64,000 nucleotides of DNA. Origin: Pomphorhynchus laevis (lineage: Eukaryota; Acanthocephala; Palaeacanthocephala; Echinorhynchida; Pomphorhynchidae). Below are positions 49,760 to 61,700 of the stretch, piece by piece (positions within the stretch are counted from its first letter, which is position 1; every line of letters begins with the position of its first letter). The position numbers were made by a program, and so were the translations under genes. Location: assembly GCA_012934845.2 (NCBI GenBank), contig WNNJ02002286.1:23889-87888 (forward strand). The letters run 5' to 3'. The notes beneath the pieces were generated by a model. It worked only from the letters and a program-made list of their open reading frames with translations, was not told the DNA's origin and did no database searches.

Positions 49760-52700
49760 GTAAGACATTTCATGCTTTGAGCTCTAATGCTCTGCTGTGA
49801 ATATCGATGATTTGTTTTTATAATCAGGATTTTCTAATCTTAATACCGAAAATAATAGTGAGGACGATGTTGACGATGATGACGATAATCACAGAATAGT
49901 TGCCGAAAGCCCGGATGGTCGATGGCAACGTAGAAATCAAACTGTAAGTGCATATGTATATTTTGAACTGCCTTTAAATATTATTTTCTTTAAATATGAA
50001 TTATAGTTCGATTTTCTATTTTTCAAATATATAAAGGTTAGTGAGAAGGATGTTCCCGGAATTGACGCAGCCTATCTAGCTATCGACACTGAGGAGGGAG
50101 TCGAAGTTGTTTGGAATGAAATGGATATCTTCACAGACGACAATCTTAATAGTGTCGTGAGTACACATACTTAATGTCCAATACTTTTCTCGATTTTATA
50201 CCAAAATAAAATACGTCTGAATCGAATACAGAAATTTTGGTTTCGTTGAAATAAATATTTATTATATTAATTGTTTTATTAAGACATAACCTATTTTAAA
50301 TGAATTCATATATGCAGAAGCTATTTGTAATTTTAAATTATCGAGAAAAGCCGTTACAGCACAGTCTTGTCTATATAATTGTAGCTTACACAATTTGTGA
50401 TGAATATCGTAAAAGGCGTTTATTTTTCGACTACCATTTAATCGATATTTCTTGCTTGTTTTCGTAATCAGGGTAACTATCTTTTGAATACTCAATTTTA
50501 GCGAATGAATATTTGTTCTGGATTAATCATACTGCTTATGCGTTTCTTATCTATATCGAAGTCGCACCTGCTTTTTACTGTCGGACATGATCCAAAACAC
50601 TTTTTATCGTAGAATTTATAATTAACTTGTAATAATAACTAATAAATAAGAGCTAGAATTTATTCAACTTTTAAAAACGTAATCTTTTAGTTTTTCGGTA
50701 AGTGCTATCTATATTAATTTTGTTTCTTATTTCAGAAAAATGTTTATTTTTTTCACAATCTGTATTTAGAATGAAATCGACAAATTCTTTGCAAATCTAA
50801 TTAAACTCGATCATCCGAATGTTGTCAAATTTCATAACTATTGGTTAGAAAATCATGGAAAGCACATTCGGGTAAGTCGTAGATTCAAATTCCGTTTTCT
50901 TTTGCTTTGTTTATGTTCTTCGTTTTTAAGAAAATCTTGAATCCAGCTTATAATGGAGCGATTGACTTTATAAGACTCAAGGGTGGAAATTAGCATTTTG
51001 TGGGGCACCCTATCAAAAGCCCGACTAAAGTCAAGAAATATTACGTCGATACAGTACCCGTTAGCAACATGTCCAGCCCAATCTTCGCGAGCATGTAATA
51101 AGTTTGTAAGACATAAACGCCGAGGGCGAAATCCATGCTGTGCATTATTGAGAATTCTCAGCGAACTCAAATGATCATATATGCGTCTGTTTAGTATGCG
51201 CTCAATCACTTTGCATACAACACTAGTTGCAGCAGGTAACTTCGAAATGCGCAAGCTCAGCTCAAATATGGAGGCTAATGGCTCAGCCAGAACAGGAGCA
51301 AGCAACTTAAGAAGTCGGGGGTGAATATCAGTGCTGTTATCGTTAAAACTGGAGAACCAATTTCTACCTGTTGTGATGCTGCATCTCCACATATACTAGA
51401 GAAAGCATCTCGTGTCAGCTCAAAAGCGGATGCAAACAATTCTGCCATGCTGTCTGGCGATGTCACTCAAGTGTTACCGTCTCTTAAAGATGAAATAGCT
51501 GGTAGCAGAGCTCTGGATCCTAATTGATTTTCAAAAATTTGCCTTTTTGTAATCTTAAGGCGATTGACGAAATTACGGAACATTGTATACCGCTTTTTAA
51601 AATTATTCTGATGACGGCTTAGTTCAAATAGACGATTCCTATGTTTGAGAGCATATCGCAATTCAGTGTCAAACCAAGGAGGGTATATAGCTTTACTTTT
51701 TGGTACTCTATGGAGTAGTGCAAGCTTATCTGCAAGAGCTACTAAACCTGATTCAATAAGATGCCACCTTACCTCAATGTCTTCACTAGCACAGTTGAAT
51801 GATGCTCTTAGTGCCGCCTCTCGTAATGAGTTTTCATCAATTTGTTGCCAAGATTTATTCGACACTATCAAATTATCACGTTTTGGGATCATACACCTAG
51901 GAAAATAATTGAATAAGATCATGCAATGATCACTCAATCCAATGGGATTCTGATAGCTCATATTACCCACACTTGTAATTAATTTGGAAAATACCAAATC
52001 TAGACAAGATTCCTGGTTTTGCGCGAATCTGGTGGGCGACTGCACATGTTGCTTTAACATGAGATCATTTGTAAGAAAATTCCACAAATCCACATCTGAC
52101 TTGGAAGAACTACTATCCAAAACATAATTCCCGATGTGACCAGCTGAGGGTATATTAAAATCGCCAACTAGTAGATATTCTTCAAGCTCAGAACAGTGAC
52201 TAATTAGTGTAGAGAATTCATGACTCAATACGGATGATTGCGGCGACTGTAGCACACGGCAATACCTAAGGGACCTCCGAAGTGTGAAACAATGACTGAG
52301 AGAAACTCACACGTGCCCAGTTCATTTTTAAAATTACGAGTGTAAGTAATGTTTAAGGATGTCGTAATATATAGCGCAACACCTCCACCCTTCCGAGACT
52401 CTCTATCAGCTCTCACCAAATTATATCCCATAATAGCAATTAAACCATCAGGGATATCACGATGCAGCCATGTTTCAGTGAGAGCCAGGATCGCTAGTTC
52501 ATTTAAGATGACCCATGCCTTAAGTTCATCAAATTTTGGTAAAATACTCCTTAAATTAGTATAGGCGACACTAATACCAGAAGCAGAGGGTAATTGAGTA
52601 GTAATGTTGGATGTGATATCAATGTAAAATATACGTTACCTAATGATGGCAATAAACGTTAATATTTAATATTTATTAATTAATTATTTTTAATAATATT

Positions 52701-55700
52701 AGAATAATAATATAAGAAATATTTTAATATAACAATATAATAAGAAATATATAATGTACATTTTATTATATAATATATAAGAAATATATTAATATAAAAA
52801 TGTATAAGAAACAAATCGATATGGGCAAATAAAATGGCCTCCCTTGATTCAGATTTGGTCAAGAATCTTGCTTTTCTTATTTCAAGCTTATGGAAGGTAA
52901 ATCCGAAAAAGCGGCACCTTATCCATAGAATTTCGATGGACGGCTATCTTATAGGTTTTGTAAGAATCCCTTAATTTGTTATCCACGTACAAATAACTGT
53001 AGATGTAAATTTTGTAATGAGACTTGTAGCGGCTTTTTGCATGTTCATTAATGTTCACGCTTTCGGGTGATGTCCTTACACGAGCTCGATTGTCTAATTC
53101 AATAAACATTTTGACATTCTGACACTAGTTTTTACGGACTTTGGATTTGACAAGTATTTATTTGTAACCTCATCACACGTTGCTGGAGAGGAATAAATTA
53201 CACTCGGATTATCCGTCATGTGATCTATAACTCCGATCATGTGATCGAACTGAGATAGAGTAACTTAATTGCTCGTCATACTGTTGCAAAGTTTACCACT
53301 TTCGTTAAATGCAAGCATATAGTATCTTTACCGTTTTTATAATTACAAAATAAATCACTCGATAAGTAAATTTATATGATAAATACTTATTAAATGATAA
53401 TCGCTTCGTATATACATTTTTATACTTTGTGCCAACTGTTATTCTTTGTGTTAATTTACATAAGCGTAATAGTTTAAATACCTTTTGCCATTTTATTTTT
53501 AAAACTTCAATGAACCTTGTTAAATATTTCTTTATATCAGTTCAATAAATTATTGAATTGAAGTTTTTTCTAAAATGCAATTTTTATTTTAAAGAAAATA
53601 GAGAGAGAGCGCACTTGCAAAATAGTATTTCATCAGCAATTATACATCCTTGTAGTTAACAAACCTTAGTTTAATCTAATTAAACACAAGGTTTTTAACT
53701 ACACGAGTGTATAATCGTTGCTTAAATACTATTGGTCGATTTCGCTTAAACTTGAGCCAAATTTAATTAAAATTAAACTTAAATTAAACGTCAATTAAAC
53801 TTCAATTAAAACTTAAACTTAAACTTGACTCAATATTAATTACTTATTAGTTTAGCATAATTAAACTTAAATTTAATGTAATTGACTACTAACGCGATTC
53901 GTAATATATTAAATTATTAATACTTTATTAAAATGGTTGGGTATCTAACTCAATATAAGATCTTAAATAATTTAAACAAATTTTTTAAAAAGTTTAAAAT
54001 GTATAAAGATAATTATCGAACGTTTGATTAAAAACTACCAATGGATAAGTTGTACATATCGGAGAATATCTTTTCCATTTAACGAAATTAATAAAAAAAA
54101 CCGGTACTTACTATTTCTATTCAACTATTTAATTTTTGATTATATGAATTATTTTTCGATTAACACTGTTAATTATAGCATTAAATTAGTCGATAAAAAT
54201 GTATAAATTGAATTTCCCCGTTCTCTAATTAGTCTTGTTTGCACATTTCATTAAAATTATGTCTTATAATTTCGTATTTAATCATTCTAGTTTCATATTT
54301 AATCCGCATTATTTTTAATATTACATTTTCGATACGCACTGGAATCATATTAAGCGTATTGAAATCAGTTAATTGTTATTTATAAAGCTTTCTCTTTATG
54401 GATAATGCCTTTATGAATATGCTGGATTACTAATGAATTGATCAGGGTAGAGTATGATAAAAGGCAAATCTTTCAAATGATTCCAGTGCTTATCGAAAAT
54501 TAATTGATTATTAAAAATAATCAATTTTCGAGTGTTTTGTGCAAACAAAACAAAGATATAATTTTTGTAAAAACGATTGTTTAAAATACACGTGTCTGCA
54601 ATTATTATAAAATAATTGAATAAAAATCACATTCAAGTTTACTTGTCGGTGTCTGTGAGCTGTATTCTATTCTTGATTTGAAATAAAAAAACTTATTGAT
54701 AATTATTTATTTACAATTATTTATCTTTCTCCCATATTCAAGTTTAAGTTATGCATATTCAAAGCCTTAATGCTCATAAATGTTTTATAAATTTTAACCT
54801 TTTGCTGAATATACGGTGTTGTAAGGTTAGACTAAGCGAAATGAACAACGTTCATATTACATTAGCAATTTGTATACAAACTATAATTGATTTTACTGGT
54901 TTTGTGTATACTGCTCAATTGTCTCTAATACCGTGAAGATTGACTGCTGTTTAATTTATAATTTTTAGATCCCCTGTTCTTAATCAGAATCTTTATTTTG
55001 ATAACGTAATACCGTTTCATAACTAATTAGTTTGAAAAGCTCTATTCTATTTAAAAACATGGTTTTTGATATACTTTTTAATAAATATACTTTTTTAATC
55101 TTATTTTATCTCTAATCACTGCTGTAAGCAATATTTTTTAGGGTAAAAATGGCATGTTCACTCTCCTGCAAACGTCAATTTAGCGTTCTCGTTACAAAGT
55201 AACAACTCTTAAGTGGCAAATTGTTATGGATGGATAATAAATAACATACTTTGTTATAGAATAAGATACTAGATAGTTTTATCAGAGGAAATACATCATT
55301 AGCATGTATTTGGCCCAGCTGCTATGTTGGGTAAAGGAGTTAGGGGCCGAAACCTGATAGCATAGCTGTTCCTCCTGATGACCTCTAATTCTTATTCTGA
55401 TACAACGTCTGTTATTTATTAGTCAATTCATAAAAATGACGTTTATTTTAAATTTCAATTTTTTATTTTAACTTGATTTAAATTATAGAAAATTTAAATT
55501 ATAGAAAATCTAAAAACAATTATTAATTTTATTATTTAATTATTAAATTTTGATTTAGCATTATTATGTTTCGTTTATTTTATAATTATATTAAATTCGT
55601 AGATTCAGTTAGCTGAATTGATTATTTATAATAAATAAAATTAATAAATCTTAATATTACTTTATAAATTATATTAAATACTGATACGACAGTGTTTCCA

Positions 55701-58700
55701 ATACAATTTTCTCATTTACAGCTATCTTCACGGCTGCATTCCTCCTATTATTCATGGTGTTCTGACCACTGATTCCATTTTTATACAGAATAATGGCCTT
55801 GTTAAGATCGGTTCCAGTAAGTCAATGTGTTATATTTGTTTCTGATTTCTTTATATATTCTATTATTCTTACTATAAATAATATTATCATTCAAATTTTG
55901 GATTTGCTTCATTTGTGGGGTTTGACAATAAGCTGCAATGAAATATAATCAAGCAAATCGATTTCGATTTTTAATAATCTAGTGATTTAATTGTCTAATT
56001 GCTATTTTTGATTGTTTGACACTATTAATTTTGCAAAATTTCGTCATTGCACTCTTATTTTGTGTATGATCTAAAATAGCACTGAAAACAAACTGAAATT
56101 GATTGTTCCATTCAATTGAATGCTATGAGACGCATTCGATTAAACAAATATTTTTTAATTATATTCGCACTGAAGAAAATATTTGTTAGACGTTGAACTG
56201 TTGAATATTCAATTATTGTGTTAATATAAATGATATTCTTACATGCATATCCGTGAATGATATTTCATAATATCACTTGGCAGATGCTTACATATTTTAC
56301 GCTTATCTTTCAAAAATCAACAATTTTTTATAATTTGCATTTAAGACCCTTGTTGTAAATGCAAACTTTAAACACGATAATAAATGCATTACCTTGAAAT
56401 TGAAATAAAAGCTTTAATTTTTGTTTTAAACTAATGTCGAATATCGTATATTCTTTCGCTTTTACTTCTCTCGATATTCTGCTTTGACGAGGTGACAATG
56501 CTGAGCCAATCATAGCTTATTATGGATTTTTTAGTTTTGCTTTGTTTCAAAATAAATTGAATACGACTTTTTTGCGATAAAGGGATTTTATCAATTAACT
56601 ATTTTACTTGAAACTATTACACAAATGTTGACTTTCACATTTCAGCATATAGTGTTACCTATAACGTCAGGAATAATATCAAGAGTGATAATGTTTTTCA
56701 TCAAAATATATCTTTCAGATATATAATTTTAAAACGCAGATACTACTTCATTGAGGCATTCTTCTATTCTGAATTATAATTAAAAAAATTTATATTTTAT
56801 TTGAATGATCATAATACTCTTCGAAATATTGTGATAGTTATCATTTTCGTTAGTTTCTCTAATAACATTTTTATTTTATTAATAAAAATAAGAGTATATG
56901 TTGTATCTACATAAGTCCTCTGTTTTAATATAACAGGACATATTTTCAATATGGTTCTTTAGACACTCATATTGAAAATATAAGCATTGTATGCATTGAG
57001 AAAGGTCATGTTATACACGATGTCTTTTAATGCGTGCATACAATTAACTGTAAATGCTAATGTGCGAACAAGTTAAAAGTGTTGTCATTTGACAATAATA
57101 ATTTGAGATGTTAATGTCTTAAGTAATATTTTAACATTTTGACCCTTAAAAATGATTCGACGAATCTTGTTTTTACAGTATCTCCAGACTTGTTTGCTAG
57201 TCGCACTCATGCTGTCAAAGACTGGTCATTTTCAACTGGAAGCTTTATGGCTCCTGAACTATCACTGCCATTCGGTAAATCGAAGGATACTCAGAAAAAT
57301 ACAAATATTGTGTTTACTCTTTCTCAATCATAGATCGAATATATTCGATCTCTCCGGCTATTGATATATATATGTTTGGACTTGTCGCGCTTGAGGTTTG
57401 TTTATTTCAAATAGTTTTTTTTCTGTTGGTCAGAGCATATCAATGTTTTTGTATACGTTAGATGCAAAATGCTGAACTAAATCTTAAGACGTTAAACGGA
57501 TCACCTGACGAGGAGAGCATTTTAAGCGCTGTTTCCTCGTTAGATCCCACAGATCAGGTATTTTCTTTATTAATTAGGATATTTAATGTATACTGTTTTT
57601 TAATCGTTATTTTCTTTGATATTGTTATAGGATTTTCTTCGTTCTTGCTTACGATCAAACCCTTTCGATCGACCGTCCGCAAAACAACTTCTTCATCATC
57701 CAGCAGTGTTTGAAATATACTCGCTTCGTTTACTTTGTGCTCATAAATTTGTTAATCACACTAGAAAATACCCGAATCAGCTGTCGATAAACCGTAAGCA
57801 CATTTTACAATGCTGCTTTACTTCACCTTTATTGTTTTATTTTGGAAATAAATTGTATTTTATTTAATAAAATGTATTTTGAATGCATACTTTACTACTT
57901 TGTATTCAATGTGTTATAATCTGGTTATTTGAATTTAATTGAATGTATGTTTCATCTGTTTTGTTGAAGTAATTGACTATTTATTTACACATAATGTTTG
58001 TATAAAATGTTCAAAACATTTTAAAATCTACAAACCATACAATTTTTAATTGTATAGTGCTGATAAAAAATGCCCTAAAAGTAGTAGTTTTATTACAAAA
58101 TCGATACTCAAATCTACTTGTATTGTGAAACAACCTGAAATATTACATAAAAGTTTATTCTCTTTACATATTTTAATCAGTCATGTATCAAATGTCGCAT
58201 TATATAATCAAACATGACAGAAACTTGAAGAAACGTTGCCTTACACATATTATTAACACGACCCCATAATATTTTCTTATATACTTCATGCATTTAAGAT
58301 ATTTATTTTTCGAACTTTTACTTTTGCATTTAATTTTTTATTATCGATAGTACTTATATAGGTAATTAGAGAAAATATATTTCTTTAATTAAAAAATACG
58401 TTTAGATGGTAGTTGAACTAAAGTTTTGTTTGTCAATTGTATTCAGTCATGTTGTAAATTGGAGTAAATTGAAACATTTTATATTTTTATTTCAACATTG
58501 GCACAATGTTCTTCGTCATCAATATGTTGATTTTTAGCAATTTCGATTTTGATGAGTTCACTTTTTCACTTTGATAACTGATGGGATGAAAACATTTGTG
58601 GCTTACACATGAACTTGTTTTCCAATAAATTTTCTATATAATTGAGTCTTTTAGTGCATCGCCATAAATTAAAAGTTCATACATTTAAGATGTGTTGCTG

Positions 58701-61700
58701 TCGTCTCTAAATATTTTTCGTAAAACAAAATTTTCTTTACATATAATATAATTCTCATGTGCTATTTATATTATAACTTGTTGATGATCAGTAAGGTTGG
58801 GCAAACAATATAATAAAACGTGTAGAAATCTACTCGAGAAATTATTCCATTATATTTATGAGACATATCGAGCACAGCAACATTAGATCATACATTGGGA
58901 ACCTTTGGCAGGCGTGCCAAACACTGCACGCCCCTTTTTTCTCGCATCCGAAACTTTATCCTGATATCTTACATATAGCATCGTTTAGTGTTAAAATCTT
59001 ATCATATGTTCTTTACAATGAACTTTATTAAATTTCAAAATAAGAGTAGTATGATGGTAGTGCACTAGTAGTGCTTGTATATAATAGAAGGTCTCAAGAT
59101 CTAAAACCTGATATTAAATCTATGTCACCAGAGATTCAACAACAAAATCACACCAGTATAAATAAAAATTGCAAATATGAATGTAAAAATTTAAAAATAG
59201 TATAAATTATTGTACAAATATGCCGGACTAATCGAATTGATTCCTATTTTTATTTGATTAAATCTTAAGTATTTGCTAATTTCCTACCGGATATATATCC
59301 AATTTTGAATATGAATAAACTTTGCTCTTGCCATTATATACTATTTTATTGCCGATAAAAGTAGATCAAAGATTTTTTTAGCTTTTTCCATGCATCTTTT
59401 GAATATCTCAGAATATTTTGGTTGTTACGCTGAAGAATTTTTGTTTAGAGAATTTGCCGCAGTAGGCACACATGCGAAAAACAGTTGCCCACTCATGATA
59501 TAGATAAATTAATTCCATTCTTGTCTTTTTACATATTTAAATGCTTTCTAAGGCTAACATTCAAGAGATTTTTTAATATTTTACATGTAAATACTCATCT
59601 ATACTTACTACTTTATCACGTTTGCTATATATTAAGTATAGCTAGTTTGCAAAGCTTGCTGTAGCATATATAGCAAACTTGTGTGGTACGGCATAGTATA
59701 TGCAAAATGGTCTTCGTTTAGTAGACAAAATAGTATAAATGAACGTATTTGTATTTATACATTAAAATGTGACCGGATTAAAATTATTCGTTCATAGTCT
59801 AGACTACCGAAGATAATAAAAAACTTATTTTACATTTACAACCTTTGATGCATTTTATGAAATCATACACTTCGTTTGGCTCAATCTAAACACTAAAAAT
59901 TAAATTGACAACGAATTCTAAGTTTAAGATCAGAATCGGGTTGTACATATTTTACTGACGCCCATCATATAGTCATCTACTTATGTGGTAGAACGCATTA
60001 GTTTCAAAGCAATGGGAATTTCTTAGCGGTATATTTCCATTTAGTAACCTCGGATAACGGTTTCACTACAATAGCTTTTTCGGCAATCTATGCAATAAAT
60101 CATATATTTTTCTAGGATCGTCTACTAGTACCAGCAAGATTAACGGCTTAGCACATTTGACTATCGAAGATTATGAGGATCGTTTTGTTGCCGGTAAAGT
60201 CTTGGCTGTATTAACCGTTAATGGTAAAGAAATAGCCAGTGCACCAAGGTATTTTTCGTTATTTTTGTATTCGAATTTCTAGTTATTGACTGTGACTGTT
60301 TTAAGTGTAAAACCAACTGCTAAACAGGACTTGTGCAATTTTCTAGAAGATGTGCGTAATGGTCATTATCCGTTGACTATATATGCAGTTAATTCCAATC
60401 ACAATACACAAGCATCGTCGAATGATATTGCTGGTGTCAATAACTATGTTGCTAATTCTGGAGATTCATCCGCGATGACATTTTCATCGTCGACTAAAAC
60501 AGGACAAGGGGTTCGTTCTATTGGATTAATAAAGGGTAATTACCAGGCTGAACCGGAGCACAGACGCATTGTTGATGTCCAAATATGTAAATTTGAGAAA
60601 GTGGATCAAAACCGTATGCAAGTAAGAAATAATTGATTTTCCCGCCCACTGATTTTACATTTTTGCAATTTCTCCTTCATAATAATACAGCATAAACGTT
60701 CTTAGTCGTAATTATACACTTTGAGTTGCATTGGCTATAATTCGCTGTATCTATCGCCGTAGCACGATCAAGTTATATTGCGCACCTTTTTATATTTATA
60801 CCTTTTTAATAAAAATAAGGTGCATACTGTTTATATTTTATTTATTGTTAAACATTGACCAAATTATACACCACAATCTTCGTCAATTACTTGTGTCTAA
60901 TAAAGTTAGTTATCCATTACAGCCAACAACTGTATCTGTTAATTCAATATTCATGCTCTATATTTTTCTACCCCTGCAATTGCATTTTGATGCCTTAATC
61001 CCGTTCTACTCATTAATATACGTGATAAGGAATCGATATCTAACTTCGATCCCGTCCTGCTCATTAACATACTTGATATTTAATAAGGAATCAATATCTA
61101 ATATGATTAGAATTGATTCGTCTGTGATTTGGTTACGTTCGCTTTCTCGTCTAAGCAAGATATTAAATATATTGTGTTAATTGCGATAATATCGTCGCTA
61201 AAAACCCGTGCTGGATGCAGTTCAATGTAAGCACTGATATAAGCATTGAATAACCATGGGTTTCCAAAATAAAATTGATTTATAAAGTGCCTGCTAAATT
61301 AGCACATTATTTGGCACACAGTGGAATAAATATTCCTAGTTTTAATAATATTACTGGATGTACTTTATGCAAAATACTGCAAGACTTGTCAATGTTTCAA
61401 TTGGGATTTTTATTGTACAACACGAAACGTAATTTCCTTGAAATACGCGACGAAACAGGCATGTTACTTAGTTCAAGTTTAAACAACAGATGACGGACTT
61501 TAAGGCCAATTAGAAGGAATTTGATGATGTTCATCGTGTAATTGATAATGATTAGTTACGTGCCTTCAAGTATACGGTGATTATCTCAGGTAACAGATTT
61601 ACACTAGTAAATATAATAATGACATATTTTTCACTCTAATCGCTTTTAATTAGATGGCATAGATTTGCAAACTCGTGTGTTTTTTAATTAAGTTTGCTAA

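Larger units (their letters stand above)
52621..55721. other. Remainder of NRBP-like intron 4
   Basis: Very AT-rich. I searched all frames by eye for the missing kinase exon (expected to include an aromatic-rich FITEYMSSGSLKQFL-like stretch and a WCTQIL-like end) and found none. Contains a foldback at 53621-53733 and repeat R1 at 55367-55485. A minus-strand frame at 52888-53109 shows no known domain. Confidence 0.6.

Noticed and set aside
52888-53109. 73-codon minus-strand frame in intron 4
   Set aside because: Basic, tyrosine-rich peptide without recognisable motif; could be chance in AT-rich DNA. It is also not the missing NRBP exon.
57139-57333. Reading 57179 straight through to the stop at 57331 as the gene's end
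   Set aside because: Removing a 59-bp GT..AG intron restores the conserved DIYMFG helix and all later NRBP blocks in phase, so the stop is intronic.
60283-60305. Acceptor at TTTCTAG (60282) for visible exon 11
   Set aside because: It would create AGT TAT TGA, an immediate stop, with the phase of the preceding exon. The acceptor at 60305 keeps the frame into the FLEDVRNG motif.
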